DNA of 64,000 nucleotides from Nemertoderma westbladi (taxonomy: Eukaryota; Xenacoelomorpha; Nemertodermatida; Nemertodermatidae). The notes under the pieces were generated by a model. That model was not told where the DNA came from. It ran no database searches and saw only the letters and a program-made list of their open reading frames with translations. A program made the translations under genes and the position numbers. Where the stretch lies: the NCBI GenBank assembly GCA_032718475.1, contig JAUCBJ010006704.1, positions 1 to 64,000 of the forward strand. The letters run 5' to 3'. Positions 1 through 13,700 of this stretch are shown one piece after another (positions within the stretch are counted from its first letter, which is position 1; every line of letters begins with the position of its first letter).

Positions 1-1040
1 CGCCACACTTTGAGGAGCCCAGACTCCGCACACAAACAGATTGTAATTAACACCTCCAACCTCGATCCACATGCTGTCCAGGTGACCATGTGATACTGTG
101 ACCTCTCATTTGATGCTCGATGGTCCAACCATGGAAGTGATAAGGTCGCCAGAAACCTCACGGATCTCATCATAGCGCTTAACCACTAGACCCCTAGACT
201 TGCTGCTTAGTGGCATGTGATGTCGAGAACTCACCACCACAACCTCCACACCTCGCTGGAATACCTGGTGGGACTAAGGCATATCTGAGGGATATACCAT
301 CCCTAAACTCTTCAGCACTGAGATTCGTGTGGTCTATCACGGATGGCTGGGTGGTGAGCCAACCACCAGTCGCTGCCCGTTCAATGGTTCTACGGCAGCT
401 GGGTGGAAACTGATCAAGTGCTACATCTCATTTATCGAGGTAGGTTTCCTAGAGATGCTCCTTCGAGTCCTTGACTTCCAGTGCCATCTCTTGCACATGC
501 TCCAGCCTCTGGAGCGCTCTGTGCCCTAACGTACAGCATCGACTACCAGTGACGTCCCCTTGGCGAAAGTAGTTTTGGCTTGTTCACGGCAAAGCAGGGG
601 ATTGCCAATGCCGCCATGGTGGGCTGTGAGTTGAACACTATCTTCCTCGGCAGTCCTGAGCTGAGTACCAAAGAGAGTGGGCACGTCGCTTTCCTTGAAG
701 ATTGTGGACATCACATGGATGGCTGGCTTCATGAAGTCTGGTCTACGCACTCCACAGTTCCGCATCTCCACCAACGGGTGCAGCACTACCACACAGTGCA
801 TTCAAAAGATGCAAGACCTGCTGGCCTGTAATATCGACCTCTACGAGTGGGGGGAGTACCTGCCTGACATATGGTTCAAATTTGTCCTGGGACACATCCA
901 GCTGAGTCGTTTCCCCCCGAGCACATTGTGAACTGTGACACCAGGTTGTGACCTTCGGCATGGGTTTTGGGGTTGAGGTCCCACCACAATCCCTGTCAGT
1001 CACCATGCATACAGCAGAGCGGTTCATTCCGGCAAGGATC
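1..1040. other. Unassigned sequence at left edge
   Basis: I see no convincing gene here. Overlapping short open frames on both strands have no recognisable motif. The less AT-rich composition and the RT remnant that follows at 1041 suggest this may be the decayed 5' part of the same LINE, but I found no endonuclease motif to prove it. Confidence 0.3.
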
Positions 1041-2255
1041 TTTTGCGGTTGAACATCTGTGCTATCTGCAGATGATTGATCTGCAGTTATCTTTGTTGAC
1101 TTCTTTAAGGCCTTTGATTCAGTCAGTCTCTCGCTCAAATATGTTCAGCATAATTTCATTATGGGATTGCTGATGAAATTACTGCAGCAATCAGTTCAGT
1201 ATGCGATGGTTCAAAACATTTGTGTCTACTGTCGATGGTGACACAGAACTATTTGAAGTATTATGGGGAGTCCTCCAAGGAGACACACTTGCGCCATTCT
1301 TGTTCATAATTGTGGTTGACTATGTTTTATGCATGTCCTTAGATCATCATAATGATGATGGGGTGATGGTAACTCCACCCATTGGCTCCAGAAGTCGAGG
1401 AAATCCTGCCATGTACTTAACTGATCTAGTATAACTATACTCTCAGAATCACTAGAGGGAGCCCAACGGCTCCTCGGCTCATTAGAACAGGGTGCTTCTA
1501 GTGTTGGTCTTTTTATTAACTCCAAAAAGAAGAACATTTTGACAGTTAACTTTGAAAGTCCCCAGCAAGTCTCTGACTGGATGAGCATAAGCTCAAAGGA
1601 TGGTATGCTTGAGCATATGGACGACTTCTGTTACCTGGGATCATGGATCCGGAAGTCAGGTGAAGACCTTCGAATATGTAAGGAAAAGGCATGGGCAACC
1701 TTGAATAGGCTTTTTAGGATTTGGAAGTCACAGATAATTAATCAGAAACTTAATGTCCGATTATTTAGAGCAGCAGTAGTTCCAGTACACCTCTATGGGA
1801 GTCCATGCTGGGCACTAACTGCTGAGGACACCAAATCTCTGGATGGCACATTCACAAGAATGCTACGCCTGGTTCATTGTGTAAAGTACAAATGCACACA
1901 TCTCCAACCACACACTATATAACATTGGAGGATTCTCATTGGTTGCCCCAGGCTTGACACTACAACAAAGTCGCCTCCATTTTGCAGGACATTGCTTTCA
2001 CCGTGAGTACCAGCCAGTGCATAATCTTCTGCTTTGGCAGCCCCATGGAGTGAATAAGCATGGTGGACCTGGACAGCCCATGACTTTCTTGAGACGCATC
2101 TTAAAGGACACTGGCCTTGAAGATGCGGATGATCTAGCAAATGTCATGGGTGCTGGGAGTTGTGGTGGCGTAATTTTGTCGACAAGCTGGCACAGCATTC
2201 TTAATAATGCAGATGCAGTGCAGCATGCCGATCCTAGTAGTAGTAGTAGTAGAAG
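1041..2255 (+). mobile_element. Decayed RTE-like LINE fragment, 3' part with RT remnants
   Basis: Broken frames on the plus strand show non-LTR reverse-transcriptase motifs: a VDF-KAFDSV block near 1090-1130, then GVLQGDTLAPFLF near 1267-1310. A conserved thumb/C-terminal region follows: FCYLGSWI near 1626, then a block resembling RLHFAGHC...LLLWQPHG near 1974-2050. The C-terminal order matches the better-preserved LINE at 49573-53105, although the sequence is a different, older subfamily. The copy ends in a (TAG)n tail at 2234-2252, as expected for RTE-type elements. It contains frameshifts and stops and is 5'-truncated or decayed. The assignment as a LINE is firm; the clade is inferred. Confidence 0.75.
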
Positions 2256-3294
2256 CGATTGAACATCCACGCTGTGTTATCTGTGGATGATTTAAACCCA
2301 TTTGGGAACTTGGTGGAACAGCACTCTGTTTCAGTGATGAGTGCTTCAAACTCAGTGAACTCCCACATCCTGGTGCACCTTAGGATTGTCCTCTGCACGT
2401 CAGGGCTCTTCTTCAAGTCTGGTTCCCTCTGGAAGAGCAGCACAATGCAACACAGTGGGCGATCCGACGGCCAGTCGTCCCAGGTCAGCCCTCCAGTTTG
2501 TTAGTGATTAGGTCAACCACCTTTCGGCCCACGTTTCCCCCAGGAACGATACAGCATCTGCCTGGAAGTTGGGCGAGTCGAGAGTGATGGTATTCCCACA
2601 AGGGATTGGTGGAAGCCTTGGGGGATGTTAAGCCACACCCCACCGATCACGCCTTGCCTCACCTTGATCTGCTCAGTCGCTTTAGTGGGTGTCAAACGGC
2701 AATTGCCCACGGTGGTAACCAAGTGCGCTCTGAGGAATGTGCGGGCACTGACACTGGAGCACTGACACTGACAACGGACTCACCACATGCACAGATTGAC
2801 TGCCTGCTCCGAAAACTGGTGGAGGCATAACGATGGATTTATTGCACGGGTTTAAACAAGTTCCGGTAGAATTTTTTCGTAATATCAAAAATTATTTTAA
2901 AATTATTTATTACAGCTCTCTATTTTCAATAGATTTCTATTCACATTGGTATTATTATTAAATTAGTATATGAACTTACATTTGAATCCTCATCATGAAC
3001 TAGTTTCACAGATGATATTCTATCCCCCAAGAAATTCCCCAAGTTGCCATGGTGCGAATATTTACCCACAGATAAAGTTTTCTGGACACCGCCGTAGTCA
3101 CGTTTTCTGTGAAATAATATCGAAAAATTATTTTCCCAGGGGTAGTAAATCAGTTAGGGTTTAAAACATACCATACATGCAACCAAGTGAAAAATAAATA
3201 TTGCATTAACTTTGTGTTATAATAAATTTAAAATCTAGTAGCATTTAATATGTTGACAAATTAAATTTCATAATTAATAATTAAACTTCATAAT
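2256..3294. other. Intergenic, no feature recognised
   Basis: The first half (to about 2830) is relatively GC-rich with only short overlapping frames and no motif. The second half is AT-rich. Nothing supports a gene. Confidence 0.4.
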
Positions 3295-3835
3295 AGAAGT
3301 TAGGAAAACAAATGCTGCGGTAGCTCTATCAAAAATGGATACCATCTGGAAATCAGATTTATCCAGGCACCTGAAGACTAAGTTCTTTCGAGCCACACAG
3401 TGGGAAGTGTATTTTTAAATGGGGGTGAGACCTGGACACTGGTTAAATCACTTGACCAACGAATTGAAGGTTGCTACACTAGAATACTAAGGGCAGCCCT
3501 AAACATCAGCTGGAGACAACACATGACAAACGCCGAGCTTTATGGTACAATACCACCTGTATCAACCACCCTCCTTGAACGCAGATTAAGATTCAGTGGG
3601 CAATGCTGGCGAAGGAAGTAAAGACGAGGTCATACCAGATCTACTTCTCTGGCAACCAACTCATGGAAAGCGTAGTCGTGGACGACCGGCCATAACATAT
3701 ATAGATCAACTTGAAAGGGATACTGAACTTGGGAGAAACGAAATTGCGACAACTATGGAGAATCGGGAAGCCTGGAAAGATCTCATTTCCACTGTCAGAG
3801 TTCGCTCGACCTACTTTAGTAGTAGTAGTAAATTA
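3295..3835 (+). mobile_element. 5'-truncated RTE-like LINE, 3' end only
   Basis: This plus-strand fragment begins abruptly with sequence equivalent to the connection/thumb region of the LINE at 49573-53105 and is clearly the same family. It shares the KMDTIWKSDLS-type block (near 3335), the AALNISWRQHMTNAELYG block (near 3493-3545) and the RSRGRPAITYIDQLE block (near 3672-3712). It ends with a short (TAG)n tail at about 3820-3830. At least two frame changes separate the pieces (at about 3600 and 3720). A 3'-end-only copy with a trinucleotide tail is the usual product of abortive target-primed reverse transcription. Confidence 0.85.
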
Positions 3836-4583
3836 AATTTACTTTCTTCCAATTACAATAGTACCACTTATATCAGGACTGGTACCAGGTATCACGATTT
3901 AAAATTCATTTTAAACACTGACATACTGACTAACAGGGGGCTATTGTATATATATAAAATAAACAGGTAAAACCTGGAGTCTTACTCGGGTTAGTGTGCG
4001 ATGCATACCTGTATGTTGAGTAGATTTAATATATATTTGTGTTTTTTGTTTATGTTGTTTGTTTGTATTGTTTTGCGGTTTTTGATGGCCCTAGTGGCTG
4101 AGTACTATTTTGGGTGTTAATGTCCTGATTCTATGTTTTTTGTTAGTTTGTGGGGTGTAAGACTCGAGGTTTTTCCTGTTTATTTTATATTAATTTGTTA
4201 TTACAATGATAGTACACTGGAGTTAGTAACGTTTTCAGTAAATCAATTGTGCCATGGTATCCATAGGGCTACCGTTAAAAAATAGAAAAAACTGTAAGGA
4301 ACTTATTTTTACTAAACTTAGAAGAAGCCGCCTTCATTGTTAGTCATTTTGTTAACATTAAGATTACAAAACTCCTGAGAAATTAAGATTCCTTTCAAAC
4401 CACAGAAGTTCAATATAATAAGAAATATAACATTAATTCTCTGGATATATCTGTAAGTTATTTTCTTGATTTATGCTCTCTGAGGTGTGCAAAGAGTTTG
4501 GAAGAAACCAGCAGTCTCTGATGATGATCGTACTAAGGTGTAGTCCAGCAGTGGTCTGGAAATCATACCAGTTGAATATTTCC
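3836..4583. other. Likely 3' flank of the crystallin gene
   Basis: This is AT-rich non-coding sequence. It lies downstream of the crystallin stop codon on the minus strand. A minus-strand AATAAA (plus TTTATT near 4179-4184) is a candidate polyadenylation signal, but it is about 400 bp past the stop and unsupported otherwise. Confidence 0.3.
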
Positions 4584-4788
4584 TTAAAAGTGGTGAGTTA
4601 ACTGTGTTTTCTGTGTATCTGTGTAGTCACAGCTGCTGCTGTGCAGCCTAAAGCACTGTTCTGCATGAGCCCTTACAATTGAGGAGACCAGATCCCCGGA
4701 TGCTTCATATACAAGAGATTGTTGTATAGGGAAGACAATGGTGGATATTCCATGGAGTAACTTTTTCCCAAAATATAGATCTGCTAGA
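4584..4788 (-). CDS. Probable terminal exon 11 of the crystallin gene: Greek key 12
   Basis: An ORF in the required phase follows a GACAG acceptor whose pyrimidine tract is poor. It contains LYFGKKLLHG and GDLVSSIV, which fit the second half of a Greek key, then a 30-residue Cys-containing tail and a TAA stop at 4584. It completes the twelfth motif and makes the joined frame a multiple of three. The weak acceptor makes this the least certain exon. Confidence 0.5.
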
Positions 4789-7700
4789 CTGTCACGGCCC
4801 TTGTATAAATAATACAGAATCAATTAAGAAATAATATACCGAATCATATGAATTTTGAACACAAGATGACATTGGTTTTTATTTCATCTCTAATCATACC
4901 ATATATGGTAATAGTTTACAGAGGGGTTGGCACTCCTCAGCTCAATAAATTGAGAGGGAGAATATTATAGGTTGTAAAGTAGAAACTAGTGCCAGTACAT
5001 GTATACAAGGTGATGTTGCCTTGGAGCACTTTGGGGTTTCATTGGATAAGTTATGTATGGCTAATGAAAAGGAAGCACTGGTTACTAGGGCTACTTGTAG
5101 ATTATTGTTTTAACTTATTACTGATTATTATTGATTGATTGATTAAATTTACAAGAATAATTTTTAAAGTTTGCAGTTGAGTTAATGGACAATAATGTGG
5201 GTGAAAGTTAACTAGTTGGAGATGAATATTAATGTGAATTCATTGAAAGGAAATTTTGGCTTGACAAAATATTTCCTTCTCTAATCCTATCTAGGTTAAT
5301 TCTTGTGGAAACGAGGCCATTTTGTAATACCGAAGCTCTAAAACTCGACTACAATAAAAGTAATATTTATATTTGTATACCTTACACATTGCTCTAGGCT
5401 CACAGCGTTCAAAGTAAAAAGCCTGACAATAGAAACATACATATATAAAGAATAAAGTAAAGTTATATAAGAATAAAGAATAAAGTTAATGGGTCTATAT
5501 AAATAAGGAAATTTATACTAATAAAATTGTATACTAAATAAAATCATTATAGCGAATATTTTTTTTAAATATTACTCAGATATAAGGTAACTTGATACTC
5601 ATGTACCATGTTGCGGAGACAATAGTGCCATGATTGTTTGCAAATTGTTACTACGCAATTACACCGTTTATATAGTTTTTTTATGTTTATATATATATTG
5701 TGCATTTAATTAATGTGTAATTGTGTTATTTTGTTTTTATAGTTGTTAATAACATACTTTATAACCTTGTGCTATAACAATTTCCTGGCTTCCACATGTA
5801 CAGTACAGATGTGGTGGCCCTCAGGTACTTTCCTTCGATGGTTGTTGCACGCTCATTGGAGACTGGACTTGACAAAACCACCGAACTTGGAAAGTTTATG
5901 GCTGGCATAGTAAGTTTGGGTGGCATTAATTCTCAAGTTCCCGATAAATTTGATTCTTTAAATAAAATCTATGTTCACATAAGTGAACTGAGATATATTA
6001 TTTTTTAAAAATAGGCATATAAATATATATAATTGCGACTAACTCTGCTAGTAACCATGTCCCTGAAGTAATTATGGCAGAAGAGATCCTGTCATGGAAT
6101 CCGAAGTCATGGAGATTGGGTTCGCTGTGATCCAAAGTAATAGAACCCCCACAGAAGTTGGGATGCTGAAAGAGTGCTATGTAGGAACCAGTACCATCTA
6201 GTGCGGTCAATGCCCTCACGCTAGGCAAATAGTAATAAAAATAATAATGTTGATGTTAATTACAATACAATAATGGGTTACAATAAACAATGTCTACGAA
6301 AAGTTAGAGAGTTACATGGTTACATTGAGTGTATGATCTTGGATTAAAGTTAAGTTGACTGCAAAGTGACCTATTTGGCAACATGTTGAACCACATTGAC
6401 TGAAGTTTAAATCCAGGCGGTTTCAATGTGTGGTATCTGGACATTGGGAACTTGGTGGATACCTATCGCGCGAGTAATAGTGGTGTAAGACCTCACATAA
6501 CGTTGAGTCGGTTTTAAGTGTGAGCTCTATATCAACCCACAAAGAGTGATATCTTCTCCCTCAGAGCTTATAGTCCCACTGCTCTCACCAGATGGGGGGG
6601 GGGGGGGTGTCTGGATGCATTAAAAATTCATCCCTCTCCAGGGGAAATTTGATGCAAATAGCTGATTACTCGCAAAAATAAAACTGTAACCTGTTCTATT
6701 GTGTTTAGTTTATTATTTTGGTTAAAATAACGTGCCACTGCAACCTGCTCCTTTCCCTAAATAGAGAATTTAACTTTGAGGTGGGATATCATTTCGCCAA
6801 GATGGGATTTTCGTCCAGTTCCCATCATGGTCTCACAGTCACATAATCAATCATGAATAAGTTCAAAACCAGACTCATCTGAGATGCAGATCCCAGCACT
6901 ATCCCCTCCTTGGAGAAGCTCACAGGAAGCATGCATGAGGGTTGATGCGAAAATATCTTGCCTCTATGACAAACTTGCTCAGTGACCTTCTGATGAAGTA
7001 TGACTCAAAACCTGAGTTCAGTCCCCAGCACAAATGCAGGTATGGTCTCGTGCTTCTAACTTCAGCAGCTATCTGTGTCACTCTCTCTGTGAGGTTTCCA
7101 CACTTCCCCCAAACACCCTCTAATCCTGGCATTCTCCCTTCTCTCCGCTACCACTATGATCGATAGCTCTATGTCGACCGATATTATTCACCTGGTTTTG
7201 ATGTAACTACCACTTCATGGACCATTACTAAGGGAAAATATACAGGGAAAATTAATTTACTTTAGATGGATGATATCATTCCCATCAGCTTTCTGGGCCT
7301 CAAACTAAATTACGCATATTCTAGAATTCCAACGTCACGCCACCTCAGTTCAAGGTCACTGAGACTGCTCACACTGCGGTAGAGACATACAAAAAGGCTC
7401 TAACAGGAATTGCTTTGCTAATTTCGCAACATTTCTGAAGTTTAGATATTATCAACCAATTAATGATATTCAATGTTTAAAATTACATTTTAAGAAATAA
7501 AGCTTTAATTTTTTTTAATATTTCAATTTTCGAATAAAAGTTCAAACTCCAAATCGTAATCTATCACTTTATAAGATGACAATTATTGTCTCTAATAAAA
7601 TACTCGTTATTGCTGGCTACTTGAAATGCTCGTTCTGTATTTTTATAAAAGTATCAAATATTTATGACGCTTAGATTATGAACTATGAAGTAAATAGTTA

Positions 7701-10700
7701 TATATTAAATTAATATATCTTCATATTGTATATTTTAGACTTGCAGCTACTAACCTTGAAATAGTATTATCCCGAGGACCACTTGTACCCCAGCTTATAG
7801 GCTCAGGGTAATCACCTGGTCCAATTACCGAAGGCCTTCCGCAAAAGTTATCCTCATAGATGATCCACCTTAATAAAAATAAATATGACATGACGAAATA
7901 AATTTAGTGAATGTCTAATGATGTTATACTGTATGTAAATGTTATATGTTATATGAGATACGAAGTAGAATTATGTCTAAACCTTTGTCAGCTACAAAGT
8001 TTGTAACCTACCCTTAGTCAGTTTAACATTGCTTTAGTTCCGCATCCAATATATTCATTCATGTCTGATACCTTTTGTGCCGGATTACTTACGTATTTAT
8101 TTTACTCGATTGAGAGTTATGTCCCATAATTTGAAAATTGAGACTGGAAGGTGGTTAAGGCTGTCGAGAGAGAACCGTGTGTGTCGCTGTGATAACCAAT
8201 CGGTGCAGACAGAGACACACGTTCTTAACTTCATTGTCCCAATTCCAAACCGTTTCGTGTTACCCCCTATTTTCACACTAATCTTATTTTTTTCATCATT
8301 ACCGGAATTTTTTCAGAGTAAGGAATTATGTATGTAATGTGTAAGTATATAGAGCGTGTTTTAGATAGTATGGATTAATTAAATTAGGTAAGAATATATT
8401 AGTTTGGATTATATTAATTAGGATTAAATTGTTTGTATTTGAAGTCATAATAACTGGACGATATTTTTTATTGCCGTAATTGTTTATTTGTAAATGGTTG
8501 TTTTGGTCTGTGTACGCGCTTTTGAAGACCTTTAGCAGTTTAACCTGCCAAAATTTATATGTCTTTTGATTCATAAATATACTTTAGAAGATGACAAATA
8601 TTTAATACCAATAAACACAACATTAGCAGAAGCCAGCCTAGTGCGCGTCCATTCACCCGCTGGATAATCCCGGGAGACTGGATTCTGTCGGCTTAGATTA
8701 TTATTGCAGTGAAGCTTACGGTATTGTATTATTCGATTGATCGTTAATAATTAATTTCTGACTAATATTATTCACTTTCGGGAAATATTAACCGTTCCTT
8801 TAGGACGTGGCGCTCTATCTAAGTAAACAGAGCTATGACTTATACTAATCACAACGGTAAGTCGGTAAGGCTTATGATTCACGTATGAGGCGCATTCTTT
8901 AGGAAATGCCTAGTTATCAGCCACAATCATGCACACTATCAGTAACACACAATACTGCTCACTAATTTGCCGACCGTCAATGAATTTTATCATATATAAA
9001 GAGAATAGCAACGGACCAATGTAGTGCTTATCAAATAGCATTGAATTCAATACACACCACAATAATATAAGTCGCAATCGCTATAAATATAACCCGCCTC
9101 TCTAACCTGTAGTGTATCAAGAAAATTGGGAAATTTGGGTTCTTTATAAATGTTCTCCAGATAATATTCAATCAACTGATATAAAATATGACAACAGTAA
9201 AAACATTAAGACGGTAGGTTAAGATATGATATATTGGAAGAGACGGTAACAATACCTGCAATATCCTACTGTAAAGTTTGTAAATCAAATCATAAATCCG
9301 ACCTTCTCACCAAAACAGTAAACTCTAAGCAAGCGAATATATTGCAGTATCGATCTCTTATAACCGGTGAGGCAGAAAACAGTCTACGAGCAGACAAACT
9401 TCGATAAAACAAATCCCGCGCAGCGAATCCTAAAATCAGGCTGACTCACTGACGGACTAAGGGGCTCGTATACTTTGCCGCGGTGTGATTTATATGGTTG
9501 GGCGAAGAGACGCTAGCTAGGTACAGGCAGAGATTTGGAGATGTCTAACTAGCGGGCAAAGCACAGTACGGACAAAGTTAATTTTATATATTTTGAGGTG
9601 TAAATAATTTCTAACGCGCGTGTGTTAATTCTGAACGGTCAAAACAGTTTTGCTCCTTCACATATATAATTACTGGGTACGGTGTGCATTTTACGAATAT
9701 TCTAATTTTATAACTTGTAGGTCCAATACTCACGAATGATAAGGTTCCTTCCCCTCTTGCGTATTTCCAGGACTCAAATTCAGGCATAAGGTTAATACTA
9801 CGCCCAGAATTCGGCAATTTTAGGTACCAGGTCCCTGATACTAAGAAGAGATGTGTTAGTTTACTACTGTAGGCGTACGGGTACTAATAGCTATCCTGGC
9901 TCCTATCTAGAATTTTAGTCACCCAGGTAGTCCGGGTAACTTCCTATTAGGGCGTTGGCGGGGACACGGTAGATGTTAGTATATCCCTAATAGCCTCAAT
10001 TTATTTGCGCCTAGTACGTAAACTGCCCTACCGCCCGAACGGTACAATCCCAATTCAGGTGAAAACACAGCAACCCCCTAACCTACAAGTTCTAATGCAA
10101 TGGACACTGTCGTACTGCAAATAGTCGCACACACACCTGTACTTAGCAAGAGTTAAGCGTACAGTTTGCTGCACCCTAACCAATGTGTATGCCTTGTACC
10201 GGTGTGCCTACGTCCTATCTGCGTACTAGTATCTGCCTGCGCTCTCTCTCCCCCCCGTAGGAATGTGAAGGTCTACTGTGGGTTTTCCTGAATCAAGACA
10301 GTACAGTCCCTATGATGTAATTTTGGGCTTACAGCGTGTCACTACGTCTACCTTTTGATCTTTTGGTCTTATACTTAGGTAGCAAGGATCGAACGCTGTC
10401 TAACCTTTCAGGCGATGGGCGAATAACTCTAAATGGTATTGCGGGTTGTCTCTCGTCTACATTCCCGTGATGTTCCCGTTCATTGCTGCGGCCCGATCTC
10501 TAGCCGGCCATCCTGTCCCTGAGTTTGTTCACCGTAGTGAATCCATAGTAAAACAGATAGAAAAGCTGAGAGAATATTCTGACTTTATTACAGAAGATTA
10601 TAATAATATGTACAATGTAATCTGAAATAAACTAAGCACAACAGAATATTGATAAGATAATCTGTGAAGTAGAAGTGAAATTGAGAGATTGATAACTAAT

Positions 10701-13700
10701 GAACAAATCGCACCTTTATATAGCAAATTTGTGCCGCAATCAATCGAGAAAATTCTCGATTGTTCTATAGATTCTAACAAGGTTTTAAAGATAGCTATTG
10801 GTCCAGCTAATATATAACTTGCACGACATTGGTTACAATCAAATAACTACAGCCTCATTGGTACAGACAAATGCAATTAATTTGTAGCGGTTAATTTAAA
10901 CGAGTTGAAATTCTGTACAAAAAATAATTCGCACTTACTAGGATTCGAACTCGATACCTACTACACATATAATTTCCAACGCTCTACCAACTGAGCTACT
11001 GAACCACTTGACCGATAGATGTACAAATGATAGAACCAATACGAATGAGAACTCAAAGCAATCTTTACAAAGTTAATTCGAATAAAATAAAAATTTTGAA
11101 AATCCACGGCATTTAGGGAATATAATTCTATATGATATGAAACAACAGTGATATGCACTGATGTGGACCGATAACAGTTATACGCTCTATAATCTTAAGC
11201 CTACTAATGTTTCTTCTAAAGTATGAAACGAATTAACTCTAGAGCCGGTGTTTCTGGCTTAGACAGCAATAACAACAAAGTATCAAGTAAAAACAGTAAG
11301 ACTGAACACTCTCCTTATGATCGGCCGAAAAGCTACACGTCGACAGGAAAAATCGCTCTGATTGGCTCAAGCCAAACAAAGAACCATGCGTCCAATGGCT
11401 GTTTCCATGTCAGCAACCAGCTGTTAGATGTCGTAATATGAATCATCACGGCTAAGCTGTGAAAGGTATTTGGTGCATTGTAGGTTTTTTGCCTTACCAT
11501 GTCCGCCAAAACACGTATATAGCAGAATGACTTTTATGTCCGTTAAAACACCTATAACGGTACCTTGCGGGCGAGGGGAATATATATACAATTAGAGAAC
11601 CTTTTTAGAGTATTCCAGCGCCTGGGGGGAAACTGGATTGCGAAGCAAAGGGGCCAGTTATATCCCACAGAAGCTTTTACACCGCTCCCAGAAAATGGGA
11701 TTTGTGTCTATGAAATATACAAAATCACAGTTTCTAATATACGTAAATACTCTAAACAGTTAGTCTTTTTTGCGCGGACGGCGTTTACGCAGTTTTTTAA
11801 AGCTAGCCAGAGTCCTTTTCTCTTTGGGGCGAGCCACTTTACAAGGAGGGCTATAACTCCTGGGTGAAGGGTGCAATATGATTGCATCAGAGGGTATAGG
11901 ATTATGGTCGGTGTATCCGCCAGTCGAAGTACCGGGTTGATTGACATCAACGTCGGGGGAGAGGGGTCTAACGGCTTTGAGAGCGCGTTTTAAGACAGCT
12001 GCTCTTACGGGTCCTTTACGAGTGGTCTGAACGAGAGCCGTGGGTGGACCATAGGCAGTCAGAAACCTCCGGGGTTTAATGGTTCTTTCCAACTCGCGTT
12101 CGCGGGCTCGGTATTCATAAGGCCGTCGATATACTTCCTGTAACTCGGGGTGTGAGTTAACAAATAAGTCTCCATAGTCCGGGTCCTGGCGGATATAATT
12201 GATTAAGCTATAGGAATGAAGGTCGCAAGGATTAACACTCCTGAGAAATTTGCGTACGAACTTGGTTGAAATACATTCTCCGACGCGCTTCAGTAGTTCG
12301 TAACTCGATATGCGTGATTTCTGTTCGACAGAAGCGAATAGATAAGTATGGAACGCATAAACTCCTTCGTAAGCGCGTCCAGGATAATAACGATGGCGCG
12401 AATCACAATGTAAATCAGCGTTCGCTTCCCAAGCTCTGATCTAACGTAGTGTGATCATTTCATCTAAGCTAATTCATCCAAATCGTGATTAAAAGGGCAA
12501 TCGAAACTGGCGTGTCCCTTTAGTTGACAGTGGTGACATTGAGTCATAAATTGAGGGCAAACCGCAAAGATATGCAAGTTATTGAGTCTGCAATATGCGC
12601 AATAAATTTCCATAGTCGGTTGTTCTTGGAAACAAGCTGGCAAGCCTGGAGGGTTCACGGTCCTCCTACTTAATCAGTACAATAATAATACGTTTTCGTT
12701 CGGGTAGGCCTATGTTTCCTTTTCACTTGTTCCCATCGTAGGCGACCTCATGCTCATCCCACCACGACCACGACCACCAGTTACGAGTTGGGTAGGCGTC
12801 TACCGGCAACCGGTAAGTAATTACGCGCCACACGACGTCATCCCGCCATCCGCCAACATTTATACCGGTTCGGTAAGCCTACCACCTACCGGCTGGCTAC
12901 CATCGCACCGTAGGTCTACCGCCTACGCCTACCGGTCAACCGGTAACGGCAGGCTACCGCGTACCGGTACAGCGGTACTCAAAGTCGTACCAGTCTGCCA
13001 GTATTGTCGTAATTGACAAATGCAGGATTAAACCGTAACCCGTTCCGGTACCGGTACCATATGCATCTGAACGACTGGACGGTTAATCTCATAGCATAGC
13101 TGCATAGGCCTACCGGTAGTCAGTGCGAAGTCGCCTGCGAACATGGCGAAATATTATATTTACTGCTAGGGCTAGGCTAGGACCTACCAGCCTACTGCTG
13201 TACTGACCTATGACAGTATGAAGATAGGCAGATAGGCCTACAGTGGTCAGGTAGTACCGGTCCGGTATGCCTACTACAGGCAGACAATCAGACAGTACTA
13301 GCAGTGCTAATTAATTACCTTAATTAAATCTTCAATTAGGTCATAATGTAGGTCCAAATTTAAAAATCGGCCTCCGTTAATCGATTTAGAAATAATTCAG
13401 GTACCTCCATGCCAAATATCAGAATCATTCATTGCGTTCCCTATGACAAGATAGCTTTTTCCTAAACCATGCGAAAACACGCAAATATAGCGCTCACATC
13501 GCACAAATACCATCTCGACACCCAATTTTTTGTATGAGCCTTCGCCATCCCTATATCTAACTTTTGTCCAAATTTTGTTTCGATTGATTAATAAATAACT
13601 GAGATATCGCTCTGGACACACACACACACACACACACTAACACACACACACACACACACACACACATTACGGTAATAATGGTCACTTATGTCAAAGACCG

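Larger units (their letters stand above)
8511..11681 (-). repeat. 3' LTR of the BEL/Pao-type element, interrupted
   Basis: Bases 8511-9232 and 11130-11681 together match the intact LTR at 27610-28874. They begin TGTACGCGC and end TTTTACA in plus orientation. The 1.9 kb between them is absent from the other LTR, so it was inserted after the element integrated. Confidence 0.9.

Noticed and set aside
10943-11012. Functional tRNA gene
   Set aside because: A and B boxes and the D stem are good, but the anticodon and T stems do not pair, so it is a SINE head or pseudogene.
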